From contig CAIIXF020000008.1 in assembly GCA_903813345.2 (NCBI GenBank), positions 23,976,822-24,040,821 on the forward strand: a stretch of DNA of 64,000 nt. Reading direction: 5' to 3'. Below, one piece after another: positions 10,560 to 22,830 of the stretch. The translations under genes were made by a program, and so were the position numbers. Every line of letters begins with the position of its first letter. Within the stretch, counting starts at the first letter, position 1. The notes beneath the pieces are model-generated. The model ran no database searches and had not been told where the DNA came from. It saw only the letters and a list, made by a program, of their open reading frames with translations. This DNA comes from Owenia fusiformis. Its lineage: Eukaryota; Annelida; Polychaeta; Sabellida; Oweniidae.

Positions 10560-13247
10560 CCTTTGTCACTCATCCCTTAATTATCTCTGTGTATCCATTC
10601 TGATACTCATAGCATCTTTCTGTTTCACCTGAAACATCTCAGGGCTGAGAAGAAATGCGATGTCATGGTTTATCATGATGCTGTGTATCTTATACTTGTG
10701 TGTGTTCGATTTTGATAGCACCCGAGTGCAACCTAAGGAGCACATACAATACATTTTGTGTATGCCCAGTCTGGTCTTATATCTGCCTGCTCCGAGGAAT
10801 TTTGGTGGCGATTTTTTGATTTTTGTAATAGCCTACTACATAGCATCTCTTGTGCGCGTAAATCCCAATGTTTTGAAATAGAAAATAGAGACTCAATTCT
10901 ATATCGATAGTTTCACAGATGAGGGTAGCGAATGGGCGCAGCTTTGACGATCAACGAATGATATAACGATATCACGGATTTCACCGAATGTTATATTCAT
11001 CCCTAAATAGCTTATTTATTTAGTCTTAATTACCTTGTGATGTTTCTATTCATTGCAGTGACTCTGAAATTGCTGTGCCAGATATTACGTCACAGCGACT
11101 CATTTTCCAACATTTAAGCATTTAACTAAATAATTGAAATATAATTATTAAAGAATGAGGACCTTGTGTTTCACTCTGGACGAGGGGGGCCATGTCTCGG
11201 CTAGTTGTGCATTAACGTTTGATACTCTTTTGTGGATAAAAATAATGAATATAATTATGTTAATGTAGCACTAAGCAGATACTTTTAAAGAATATAGTTA
11301 CACTTAAAGAATAGGTCCAACGAATAGATATTGAATATAGGACTCGTTTGATGAACGATCGTTGTAATAATTCTAATAAACCTATAGAAATGAATCAACG
11401 ATTAAAGTGCTTATTCGGTAATTTCTGTTTATTTTTTCTCACTGCAGTAGATTAAACAGATAAAAATAGTATTCCAACAGACTCTTAACTCATTCTATTT
11501 GTTCATTAGTGGCAAAATAAGATTTCCCGGGAAAAAACATGACGTCACGAACAGAACCGGTTATGGATTTTTATCGGCAATGCGTTATGCAACTCGAATG
11601 TAAATTCAAAAGTGTTCATGTTATACCGTGTTCTGATTGGCCAGAAAGGAGTAACACTTACCGAAATCACCTCATGGTTCAATGCCTTTTGGTTACAAGA
11701 TTTTAGACGTCTTATGTTAGGTAATACTATCAACTGAGCGTGTTTAATTTCTATATTGTGTTCTGACTGGCCAGAAAGTAATTCTGCATGACTAGCTATG
11801 TGAAAACGTACCGCTGGGTCGGAGGCTCTAATTTAGGTATTATTTTTTTGGTTTATCGGAGGAAAAAACGTGACTCCAAAGTAGTCATCTCTGAATCAAT
11901 TCCTCACTTCAATGAATGCAGTTGCAATCAATTATACTAACACTTTATAAGCACGTTCGGAGATTATGAACTCCAACAACATAATATTCTAAACCCGTCC
12001 TGTTCGTGATGTCATGATAGAGATTTGAAATTGTGTTCCCGATTTTGAACATTAAATTTCACATTTATAAAAATGTTTACAAGAACGGTTACTGGTTCGA
12101 CATGTTAGTGGTATTTACTTCATTTAGAACGTGTATAAACTGTATTTTGACCCCATGAGCATCGAACAGACACTTTAAGTTAATTGAAAGACTTCGTGTT
12201 CAAGTTAGCTGAATTTCGTGTAACTTAACTCTGTTATGTTTCTAGATTTTACTTGTGGAGAACAGAAATCATAATCACAATCGTATTTTAAGGCAAATAG
12301 GCCATGCATATGCTTTGAGTTACACGGTGAATGATCAAATTAACATATTTTGGATGTTGAATTTCATTTCAAGTTCATTCGAATTTTACGCATTATCCAA
12401 TAAAATTAATGTATACTGTCTAGGCTGAGACTAACATATATATGTTATTTAATGTATTTAATATACAGGATATATCTGAGAAGGTTATACATGTATAATA
12501 TATCTACAAGAGGAACAGTGGGGACCGAGGGTTGATATATTACCTTTACCTGTCGAAAATCGGGCATTTAATAACTGATTTATTTGTAAATTATGAGGAT
12601 TAGATACGCATTGAATGTAAGTTATTGAGGTGTTAGAAAAACAAACTTACAAACAAACCACCGAGTTTAGACATATTATTACATGTATTGTCCTTTTATC
12701 AAATCATATATTGTGTTCTATTTCTAAAACGTTAACAGTTTATGGTGTACAATAAAACTATTACTATGAACCACTTTGATACATTTAGACATAAAATATC
12801 AAGTTACTCATCAGCCAACAAATCACAAAATATCGAAAAATGAAAAATACGAGGTACTTGTTCACTCAAATCTTGCAGTCAATTGGTAATGTATGTTATA
12901 TAAATAGTATATAACATATATAATGTATATTATATAAATAGTTCGCAAAGTAAATGAGCAAAAGCGTAACATTTGTATGTAGCATGCTTCATAAAACAAG
13001 TCAGCGTGCATTTTGTTCCTGGCACTGATTGGTTAATAAGTGAATACAATTCGTTGAATGCACGATGCACTCACAAGATTAGCAGCTGGGAAAGGCTATT
13101 CAACAAAAAGTACGCTTTCGTACTCATAAAAGGATTACCCTTTTACAACTTTGAAGCATGAACTTAGAAATGTACTTACTGTTACTGTTACCCTGTGGAT
13201 CCCAGGGTTTTGATATGTTCTGCGAAGTCATGCAAAGAAAGACCATA
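10560..13247. other. Interior of the 6.5-kb element, no gene seen
   Basis: AT-rich and non-coding. Features noted: 'tgttctgattggccagaaag' near 11628 and a close variant near 11759, and 12886-12942 with a TATAAATAGTATATAACATA-type AT palindrome. Frames of about 62-73 codons near 10660, 11545 and 12973 have no motifs and look fortuitous. Confidence 0.5.
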
Positions 13248-13627
13248 TAGTCCATTTGTCATTTTCTGAACGTATGAATATTTAAAAGTATGATGTTTTT
13301 CTGTGTAAATACTATCATTAGCTGATTATTGGAGTGATTTAGCTGGGTTGCCAAAAAATAACTTTGGGGAAAATTTTGGTATCTATTACCATAGTAACAT
13401 ACCAGGTATATGGTGGTATCCAAACGCTAAGTCAATAGTCAACGCCATGTTAAGCGATTGCACCCCTCCCTAATCAGCCTATATAATTTTTTCCCCAAAC
13501 AAACTTTTTCGGCAACCCAGTTAAATCACTTCAGAAAACCCTTATTATCATAAATCGACCATAAAACATCGTACTTTTAACAAATTCTAGGTTCACTTAT
13601 GGATGTATAGGGGTGACAAATGGACTA
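13248..13627. mobile_element. 380-bp foldback with TAGTCCATTTGTCA ends
   Basis: The outer ends TAGTCCATTTGTCA and TGACAAATGGACTA are inverted. Inner paired blocks are 'aaaagtatgatgtttt' against 'aaaacatcgtactttt', and 'gtgatttagctgggttgcc' against 'ggcaacccagttaaatcac'. The unpaired centre is about 100 bases. It is a MITE-like hairpin nested in the 6.5-kb element. Confidence 0.75.
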
Positions 13628-13764
13628 ATATACTAAAAGTATATGCCTGCTAGTCATATCTGTGACACTTTTGTATGATATGTATTCCACTTTGAACCAC
13701 CATCTATTTCAATATTGTGAAAATATATATTTCCCAAATTATAAAATAAATGATCTTGTATTCG

Positions 13765-14115
13765 AGAATGCCACTAACGCTTGTCGGCTGCCGGATTAAC
13801 CTACTATTTTATGGGCAATTCATTAAAATATGAATGGAATATTGGCAGGTACTTTTAATATTTAAATGAGTTGCCCATAGAAAAGTATGTTAATCCGGTA
13901 GATGAAATCTTTCATTCCCAAATCATAGTCTTAGCTTATATTTGCGAATGCAAATAACGCCTTTCGGCTACCGGATTAACCTTCTATTTCACTGGAGACC
14001 CATGTAAATACGAATAGTACCTGCCACTATTCCATTCACATTTAAATGAGTTAGTCATAGAATACTGGGTTAATCAGGTAACCGAGATGCGTTAGTTGCA
14101 TTCGCGAATATAAGG
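13765..14115. repeat. Two tandem foldback hairpins
   Basis: Each unit opens with 'cggctaccggattaac' or a near variant and closes with its reverse complement, 'gttaatccggtag' at about 13890 and 'gttaatcaggtaaccg' at about 14068. A third copy of the opening phrase follows at about 14535, after the next element. In both units the central pair is 'atgggcaattcat'-like against 'aatgagttgcccat'-like sequence. Confidence 0.7.
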
Positions 14116-14120
14116 TTAGA

Positions 14121-14517
14121 GTCCATTTCACTGTTTTATTGCGTCAGTAGAACCCCAAAAATAAGAAATCGGGAGACCATTGTGCAATAATATATGGAAA
14201 AGTAGATTCATATTGTACATGAATGACATTTGTATATTTCAGATTTTCTCGTTTTTTTTGCAATAAGACTGTGACCTCTTGTAATTTGAAGAATTTCAGC
14301 CATGTTAATCTTATTGAAAATAACATGGCAGAGAAGCATCCATATATAAGAGGCCACACACTTTATAAGCCAAACTAGAAGCAATCCAAGATATACAAAT
14401 GTCATTCATGTACAATAGGAACATATTTTTCCATATATTATTGCATGATGATATTGTGATTTCTTATTTTTTAGGTTTTACTGACGCAATTCAACAGTGA
14501 AATGGACTAGCTTGTAT
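14121..14517. mobile_element. 397-bp palindromic MITE, family M1
   Basis: GTCCATTTCACTG and CAGTGAAATGGAC are inverted ends, and paired sequence continues inward nearly to the centre. The apex is a second short palindrome, GCCATGTTAAT ... ATAACATGGC. The inner end phrase (CAGTAGAACC, 'aaaataagaaatc') and the apex match the element at 22430-22830, so both belong to one family. Frames within it are palindrome shadows. Confidence 0.8.
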
Positions 14518-16180
14518 TCACGAATGCAAGAAACGCCTGTCGGCTACCGGATTAAACTACCTTCGCAATCGTCGGTATTTTAGCGCGGAGATAAATGTTC
14601 AATATGACATAAATATTTGATATGACATCGATGAATACTTTCATCATTCTGGTGGAAATGTCTACCAAACTCCCCTCCCTTGTTCCCCTTCCCCCAAGTA
14701 ACTTGTTAAGCTAAGTTCACACCAACGGCGCTTTGATGGCGCTTTTAAGCGGCGTGCAAAGCATAATCAACTGATGTGAATTTCTGAAAAATGTGAATTA
14801 AGCTTATATCGAAAAAGCTAAAAATCCTTTGTTCATGTCACTAAAGGTTCGAAAACGTTATTACATTTTCCAGTTACTTTAGTTACCACAGTTATCCAAG
14901 GCTATTTGGGCAAATAAAATCCGTAGTTTGAGTGATCAATTCACGCTCAGCGATACTGCATGGGGGACATGAAAAGTTGTTTATTTTCCAATAAATCCTG
15001 CCATCATTTGGTACATCAAAGAACCTGATTATTGGCTAGATAAATGATGTCAAAGGTTGTAGGTAGCAATATGTCCATAACAAAGGATTAACTTATTGCT
15101 GAAATTGAAAAAGAACAACCCATGCCATCATCAATCTAGCAAATCCAAAATGACTAATGACTCTGTTTAATGGTAACTGAAAAAAGACTGGAAACTTTTA
15201 TTATATATAGCAACATACTGAACATAATCGATGGTTTCATTTTGGCAATCGAGGTTTTATTACAGATTCTTATATGATAAACCAAACAACTTTTACATTT
15301 ACCAGTCGCTTATGGTAATTAGCCATACATTTCTAGGTATACGTTTTATCGCAATCGTGTCAAAATATAAATTGTATTGATAAACAGAAAAGAACACAAA
15401 AAATCATATACGGGCGCCATTTTTCTAAGGTGTTTCTAAGTGTTGTTTAATCTCTCTAGACTATCTCTCATCAACGGCTTATTGGAGATTGGTTGAACAA
15501 TGAACGTGTTATTTATAGCTATAATAACCACGTTGATCGATGCTTGGGCGAATTTTAAGGTTTAAATCAGGAAGAGAGAGGTAGAAAGAGGCGTAATCTT
15601 GTGGCAAGTTCCTCACCTCCTACGCACTGAATTGTGTTTCGATTCCCCGTCCATTCTCCACACCGATTTTTTATTTTTAACTCATTGATGTATCCCTTTA
15701 AAGGAGTACAGGCTACAGTGAAGCTGTAAAGGAAGGACGTTTGTTTATTTCCATATTTCTGAATGTAAGCTTATACTAGATTTTACATACATGTTTATTC
15801 CAAGTGTTCTACTATATATTGTATAGATTCATCAGGCAGTTTTCAGTGTATTATTAGCAGAAAATCCCCATCGACCACGTAATCACGTGGTAGGATAGAA
15901 GTGATATAAATACACCCTCTCCAGCTCACAGCAATTGACTAGCTTATATTCACCACTAGCATAGTTCATAGCAAGTGGTGACATCTAATTAATAGATCAT
16001 TAATCAATTTTATATATGACTTGTAAAATGCCAAAAATCTGAAGTCGCTCTTTTGAGAGGCCCTCTATTGGATGAATGTGTATAAAATGTCAGAGAATAT
16101 CTCGAAAATGGGACACGATTTAAGAATGAATTATTTTCGAATGTTTCTTAAAAACATATTGAAAGGATTTTTTCATGATA
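14518..16180. other. Interior of the 6.5-kb element, no gene seen
   Basis: AT-rich, non-coding. It includes the near-palindrome ACCACGTAATCACGTGGT near 15876, with two ACGTG/CACGT E-box-like halves. I see no transposase fragment and no splice-bounded frame. Confidence 0.45.
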
Positions 16181-16472
16181 TGCTCATGACATATCCCTGT
16201 ACGCTTTGTTTGTCTTTTTTCTCAAATTGACCCACGGAAATATGCAATACATCAAGTTAAAAAAGTGGTACGAATCATAAAAGCGACGTTGGGTGGTTCA
16301 CTAGTAATTTTTTGATGGAAAATCTAGAAATATTACCCAAATTAATTTAAGACTATTCAAAAGAAGACATTCAAATCTATATTATGTAAAAAAAATCAAA
16401 TTGGTCAGAAGCAGGGATAACGCTCAATTAGAGTGATGAACTTCGTTCTCCAAACCGAGAATCATCCTTTAA

Positions 16473-17023
16473 CTTCCAAAAAGTTTTTTTACTCGGAAGA
16501 ATTAAGCAAAATGTGAAGTAATATTTGGAAAAGGGATACAAGAGTTACAAGACAATAGGTGTCAAAATGGGTTTTTGGGTAAAAGTGTTTTTTGCAGAAA
16601 CTAATTTTAAAATTACAGTCTGGTTGACTATGGAAAAGTGAAAATAAACCATTTTTTGATTTTGGTAAGGTTTAAGAATTCTCTTGTGGTTGGCATATTG
16701 TGAAAGTTTTGACGAGAAGGCAAGTCGTGTTTTACTAATTGAAAGGTAAATGGTTTCTTAATTGATACTGAGATTTAACAAGAGGAAATAGGTGTAAAAT
16801 GTGTTTTAGGGTAAAAATGTGTTTTTGCAGAAAAAATGTTAAAATGTTAAGTTAAATTTTTTTTAGAAATTTATTTTATTAAATACAATCTGGCTGAGTA
16901 TAAAAAAGTGAAAATAAACCATTTTTGATCGATTTTGGGAAGCTTTTATAGATTTTTCCTGTGGTTGGCATAATATGTATCGTGAAATAAATAGTCAATG
17001 TACTATTTTTTTTTATTTTTTAT
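16473..17023 (+). repeat. Tandem duplication, about 240-260 bases per unit
   Basis: 16555-16730 and 16790-16980 are diverged copies. Shared blocks are 'aataggtgt(c)aaaatg', 'tttttgcagaaa', 'gtgaaaataaaccatttttt' and 'tgtggttggcat'. No coding potential. Confidence 0.7.
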
Positions 17024-17043
17024 TTGCAATCACTCACTTGTCC

Positions 17044-17089
<46 letters not shown>

Positions 17090-18866
17090 CCGTCTGTCCG
17101 TCTGTCCGTCTGTCCGTCTGTCCGTCTGTCCGTCTGTCCGTCTGTCCGTCTGTCCGTCTGTCCGTCTGTCCGTCTGTCTGTCCCTCAACAATAGTGGCAC
17201 GTTTTAAAACCTCTGTCGATAGGATTCCTGTTTTAAGTTAAATAATTTCAGGTGTCCTACATTGTAAAAATCCATGTCAATGTAAAGAGTAGATATATGA
17301 AATGATTTTGTAACAAAAAATCAGCGAAAAATTATATCCATTTTTTTATTTTCAGCCGTTTTAGTTTACATTGATTTGTCCATCTGACTCGCGAAATCCA
17401 CTTTTCCGTCAACAACAGTGGCACAGAAAACTCCCCTATGACTCCTGGTTCAAAAGCTCGCCTATTTTCAAAATGGCTGCCATTTTTGTCTCGCGAAATT
17501 CACTTTTGACCTATTTCCTAGCTTTACAAATAATTTCAAGTGCCCTACATTGTAAAAATCCATGTCAATGTAAAGAGTAGATGTATGAAATAATTTTGTT
17601 ACGAAAAATCAGCAAAAAATTATATTCATTTTTTTATTTTCAGCCATTTTAGTTAACATTGATTTGTCCATCTGTCTCGCAAACTCCACTTTTGGACCTT
17701 TTGCCTTAAACCCTCTGTCGATAGGATTCCTGTTTTAAGTTAATTTTGTTCCAAAATCAGCAAAAAATTATATCCATTTTTTTATTTTCAGCCGTTTTAG
17801 TTAACATTGATTTGTCCATCTGACTCGCGAAATCCACTTTTCCGTCAACAACAATGGCATGTTTTAAAACCTCTGTCGATAGGATTCCTGTTTTAAGTTA
17901 TTTCTGTTCAACATCAATACAGAAAACTCCCCTATGACTCCTGGTTCAAAAGCTCGCCTATTTTCAAAATGGCTGCCATTTTTGTCTCGCGAAATTCACT
18001 TTTGACCTATTTCCTAGCTTTACAAATAATTTCAAGTGCCCTACATTGTAAAAATCCATGTCAATGTAAAGAGTAGATGTATGAAATAATTTTGTTACGA
18101 AAAATCAGCAAAAAATTATATCCATTTTTTTATTTTCAGCCATTTTAGTTAACATTGATTTGTCCATCTGTCTCGCAAACTCCACTTTTGGACCATTTGC
18201 CTTAAACCCTCTGTCGATAGGATTCCTGTTTTAAGTTAATTTTGTTCAACATCAATACAAAAAAATCTCCTATGACTCTTGGTTCAAAAGCTCGCCTATT
18301 TTCAAAATGGTGGCCATTCTTGTCTCACAAAATTCACTTTTGGCCCATTTCCTAGCTTTACAAATAATTTCAGCTGTCCTGCATTGTAAAAAGCCATATC
18401 ACTGTAAAGAGTAGTTGTATGAAATAATTTTGTTACAAAATATTGGCAAAATATTATATCCGTTTTTTTATTTTCAGCCATTTTAGTTAACATTGATTTG
18501 TCCATCTGTCTCTCAGTCAATCCAAAATAGTGGCAAGTTTTAAAACCTCTGTCTGTCAACACTTGGCCCTTTTTAAATCCTCTGTAAATAGGATTCCCGA
18601 TTTAAAATATTTTTGTTCAACATCAATAAAGAAAAAAATCTCGCCTATTTTCGAAATGGCCACCATTTTTGTCTCGGGAAATTCACTTTTGGCCCATTTC
18701 CTAGCTTTACAAATAAGTTCAGGTGTCCTGCATTGTAAAAAGCCATGTCTTTGTAAAGAGTAGTTGTATGAAATAATTTTGTCACAAAAAATCTGCAAAA
18801 AATTATATCCGTTCTTTTATTTTCACTTTTGAGCAACACCATGTGAGCCCAGTACCCACGGTACTA
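17024..18866 (+). mobile_element. Hairpin-ended repeat family A, copy 2 (left tip missing)
   Basis: It begins at 'ttgcaatcactcacttgtcc', so the usual AGCTCACATGGTGAGC hairpin has been lost. A long CTGT/CCGT tract follows (17041-17184), then five or so diverged units. It ends with GAGCAACACCATGTGAGC and the AGTACC-CAC-GGTACT hairpin. Some units are internally deleted, for example near 17240 and 17750, where the sequence jumps between unit positions. Confidence 0.8.
17041..17184 (+). repeat. CTGT / CTGTCCGT microsatellite
   Basis: Pure CTGT units change to a regular alternation of CTGT and CCGT. The two long overlapping 'SVCPSVR' frames here are products of this repeat. Confidence 0.95.
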
Positions 18867-19010
18867 ATTTTTTGCATTACCAATCATTAGGGGAGGGCAT
18901 TTGTACTGAAAGGAGCATTTTCAGTATTTTTTTGTATTGAAAAATTTACTGACTTTTTGAAGTACAAAATTCAGTATATTTATATACTGAAAAATGTTAT
19001 GACATTTTTT

Positions 19011-20296
19011 AGCTCACATGGTGAGCTTTTGCAATCACTTACTTGTCCGTATGTCTGTCTGTCTGTGCGACTGTCCGTCAACAATAGTGGCATGTTTTAA
19101 AACCTCTGTCTATAGGATTCCCGTTTTAAGTTATTTTTGTTCAACATCAATACAGAAAACTCCCCTCCGACTCCTGGTTCAAAAGCTCGCCTAATTTCAA
19201 GATGGCTGCCATTTTTGTCTCACAAAATTCATTTTTGACCCATTTCTTAGCTTTACAAATAATGTCAGGTGTCCTACATTGTTAAAATCCATGTCAATGT
19301 GAAGAGTAGTTATATGAAATAATTTTGTTACAAAAAATCAGCAAAAAATTACATCCGTTTTTTTATTTTCAGCCATTTTAGTTAACATTGATTTGTCCAT
19401 CTGACTCGCGAAATCCACTTTTCCGTCAACAATAGTGGCATGTTTTAAAACCTCTGTCGATAGGATTCCTGTTTTAAGTTATTCTGTTCAACATCAATAC
19501 AGAAAACTCCCCTATGACTCCTGGTTCAAAAGCTCGCCTATTTTCAAAATGGCCACCATTTTTGTCTCGCGAAATTCACTTTTGACCCATTTCCTAGCTT
19601 TACAAATAATTTCAGGTGTCCTGCATTGTAAAAATCCATGTCAATGTAAAGAGTAGTTGTATGAAATAATTTTGTTACAAAAAATCGGCAAAAAATTATA
19701 TCCGTTTTTTTATTTTCAGCCATTTTAGGTAACATTGTCCATCGGTCTCGCGAAATCCACTTTTGGACCATTTGCGTTAAAACCTCTGTCGATAGGATTC
19801 CAGTTTTAAGTTATCTTTGTTCAACATCAATACAAAAAACTCGCCTATGACTCCTTGTTCAAAAGCTCGCCTATTTTCAAAATGGCCGCAATTTTTGTTT
19901 CGCGAAATTCACTTTTGGCCCATTTCCTAGCTTTACAATTTCAGGTGTCCTGCATTGTAAAAAGCCATGTCACTGTAAAGAGTGGTTGTATGAAATAATT
20001 TTGTAACAAAAATATTTTTGTTCAACATCAATAAAGAAAAAAAACCTGTGACTCCTGCTTCAAAAGCTCGCCTATTTTCATAACGGCCACCATTTTCGCT
20101 CGGGAAATTCACTTTTGGCCCATTTCCTAGCTTTACAAATAATTTCAGGTGTCCTGCATTGTAAAAAGCCATGTCTTTGTAAAGAGTAGTTGTATGAAAT
20201 AATTTTGTTACAAAAAATCGGCAAAAAAATTATCTGTCATTTTAGCTATCATTCACTTTTGAGCAACACCATGTGAGCCCAGTACCAACGGTACTA
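19011..20296 (+). mobile_element. Hairpin-ended repeat family A, copy 3 (complete)
   Basis: It starts AGCTCACATGGTGAGC and ends AGTACCAACGGTACTA. ATTTTTT is present on both sides (19004-19010 and 20297-20303), a 7-bp target duplication. Outside it, the host element's 'attcagtataaaattcag' phrase continues. The ends share a 12-base inverted match, GCTCACATGGTG and CACCATGTGAGC. The body is a short CTGT tract and about three repeat units. Confidence 0.85.
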
Positions 20297-20586
20297 ATTT
20301 TTTATTCAGTATAAAATTCAGTAAGTTTTTAAGGACATTTTTAAGTACAAAAATGCACTAAAAAATATACTGACTTTTTAAGGACATTTTAAGTATATAA
20401 ATGTACTGAAAAATATACTGACTTTTAATTCAAAAATCAAGCATAAATAATATACTATAAAAATTCACCTTATACAGGGTGTAAAAAAAATGGAAACCCT
20501 TAGACCAATTTTCTCATATATTTGTCATTTTAAGATTGGCATTCCGAGGAGATTATGACACCTGGGAACAGCTAGTCATTTTTATT

Positions 20587-22300
20587 AGCTCACATGGTGA
20601 GCTTGTGCAATCACTCACTTGTCCGTCTTTCTGTCTGTGCGTGCGTCCGTCCGTCCGTCCGTCCGTCCGTCCGTCAACAATAGTGGCACATTTTAAAACC
20701 TCTGTCGATAGGATTCCCTCTTTAAGTTATTTCTGTTCAACATCAATACTCCCCTATGACTCCTGGTTCAAAAGCTCACCTATTTTCAAAATGGCTGCCA
20801 TTTTTGTCTCGCGAAATTCACTTTTGACCCATTTCCTAGCTTTTCAAATAATTTGAGGTGTCTTACATTGTAAAAACCCATGTCAGTGCAAAGAGTAGAT
20901 GTATGATATAATTTTGTTACAAAAAATCAGCAAAAAATTGTATCCATTTTTTTATTTTCAGCCTTTTTAGTTAACATTGATTTGTCTATCTGACTCGCGA
21001 AATCCACTTTTCTGTCAACAATAGTGGCACGTTTTAAAACCTCTGTCGATATGATTCCTGTTTTAGGTTATTTCTGTTCAACATTAATACAGAAGACTCC
21101 CCTATGACTCCTGGTTCAAAAGCTCGCCTATTTTTCAAAATGGCCGCCATTTTTGTCTCGCGAAATTCACTTTTGACCCATTTCCTAGCTTTACAAATTA
21201 TTTCAGGTGTCCTGCATTGTAAAAATCCATGACATTGTAAAGAGTAGTTGTATGAAATAATTTTGTTACAAAAAATCTGCAAAAAATTATATCCGTTTTT
21301 TTATTTTCAGCCATTTTAGTTAACATTTATTTGTCCATCTGTCTCGCGAAATCCACTTTTGGACCATTTGCCTTAAAACCTCTGTTGATAGGATTCCCGT
21401 TTTAAGTTATTTTTGTTGAACATCAATACAAAAAACTCCCATATCACTCCTGGTTTAAAATCTCGCCTATTTTCAAAATGGCCGCCATTTTTGTTTCGTG
21501 AAATTCACTTTTGGCCCATTTCCTAGCTTTACAAATAATTTCAGGTGTCTTACATTGTAAAAATCCATGTCAATGTAAAGAGTAGTTGTATGAAATAATT
21601 TTGTAAAAAGAATCAGCAAAAAAGTTATATCCATTTTTATCGCACCCTAAGGTGCTATATTGTAATCAGTTTGCCGGGCGGTTGGGCGGTTGATTGGGCG
21701 GCATCCCGAATAACCTTGTCTACCGGTTTCCAGCCAAACCGTTTGACGGATTCATTTGAAATTCTTAGGGATGTTTCTACCTATGAAAGTTTAGAACTGA
21801 TTAGTTTTTCGGCATTCTTGGTAAATCTTAAGGTCCGTGTCTGTGAAGGCTTGTTTTAAAAAATAAAAAAGAATTTCCCATCGAGAGCAAGGTTAAATTA
21901 AAATTTTTTACTAAACGGTCAATCTTTCCAATTTTCACATATTTTGTAATTCATCAGTATATCTTTTACCAGGATTTTTTTCAGGAAATCTGAATTGTAG
22001 AAAAAAGCTGATACACTGTGAAGTAAAACCTTAAAACGTGTCTCTTGAGGGTTGTTTACAGGTTTCATGGATTCATCCTAAAATTGAGATTGAGATGTTT
22101 CTATGGAAAGTTTAGAACTGATTAGTTTTGAGGCAGTCTGGGTAAATGTTAAAGTGGCCATTTTGAATTTTCAGTCCCCAAAAGGGTATTCTGTTCAAGG
22201 GTGCGATTCTGTTCACCTTGTGGCTTGTTTTTATTTTCTGTAATTTTAGCCAATCTTTACTTTTGAGCAACACCATGTGAGCCCAGTACCCACGGTACTA
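20587..22300 (+). mobile_element. Hairpin-ended repeat family A, copy 4 (complete, interrupted)
   Basis: It starts AGCTCACATGGTGAGC and ends AGTACCCACGGTACTA. The sequence ATTTTTATT is at 20578-20586 and again at 22300-22308, giving an 8- or 9-bp duplication. With copy 3, this fixes both ends of the family. It is interrupted at 21641-22227 by a different hairpin-started element. Confidence 0.85.
21641..22227 (+). mobile_element. 587-bp hairpin-started element nested in family A copy 4
   Basis: It begins CGCACC-CTAA-GGTGC, a small stem-loop, and ends 'caccttgtggcttg'. TTTTTAT is duplicated at 21634-21640 and 22228-22234. The host family A phrase 'ttatttt..agcca' resumes after it. Hairpin start and T-rich 7-bp duplication parallel family A, so it may be mobilised the same way. 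Internally it has two diverged copies of 'ttctatggaaagtttagaac'. Non-coding. Confidence 0.7.
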
Positions 22301-22429
22301 TTTTTATTTAGGATGATAAAACACTACAAACTTGTAAAAGGATTAAAAACAGGATGTGTATGCATGTAGAACAAAACAAATGTCTGAAGTAATCAAGCTT
22401 ATTGGTTTACTATTTGGTCATACTTCTCC

Positions 22430-22830
22430 TACAGTAAAATTTTAAATGTTAGTAACTACTTTGAATTTAAAAAATAAGCAATCAAAGGACCATATTGAAG
22501 CAGTATATGTAAAAATAGAAACATTTATATATGTCCTAACTTTTGTATATTTTAGTTTGTTGTGTAGTTTAGCTATCATATCTGCGCCCTCTTATATTTT
22601 TATTTTGATGCTTCTCCGCCATGTTAATTTCGGAAAAATTAACATGGCTGAAACGCCCTAAATTACAAAAGGCCACAGCTTTACTGCACATTATACATAA
22701 CTATCTGAAATATACAAATGTTAGGACAAGTACATATGCTTCTATTTTTTTAAATACTGTTGCAATATAGTCATTTGATTGCTTATTTTTTAAATTCAAA
22801 GTAGTTACTAACATTTAAAATTTTACTGTA
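22430..22830. mobile_element. 401-bp palindromic MITE, family M2 (relative of 14121-14517)
   Basis: TA-CAGTAAAATTTTAAATG and its mirror CATTTAAAATTTTACTG-TA bound an almost complete palindrome. The apex is GCCATGTTAATTTCGG...ATTAACATGGC. TA duplication with CAGT ends fits a Tc1/mariner MITE. The 71-codon frame is a palindrome shadow. Confidence 0.85.

Larger units (their letters stand above)
9989..16472. mobile_element. 6.5-kb TIR element, non-autonomous, with nested foldbacks
   Basis: The left end (TAA)AAGGATGATTCTCGGTTTGG and the right end match in inverted orientation for about 290 bases. Shared blocks include 'tttgaatgtcttcttttgaa', 'ttgggtaatatttctagatt' and 'gattcgtaccacttttttaa'. TAA lies outside each end (9989-9991 and 16470-16472), which would suit the three-base TWA target of PIF/Harbinger elements, although the assignment is tentative. 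No transposase frame is visible inside. A 213-bp relative with both ends sits at 26733-26945. Confidence 0.8.

Noticed and set aside
16975-17241. Long frames rich in S, V, C, L, P and R (about 70-90 codons)
   Set aside because: They translate the CTGT/CCGT microsatellite. Two frames are open over the same bases because the repeat lacks stops.
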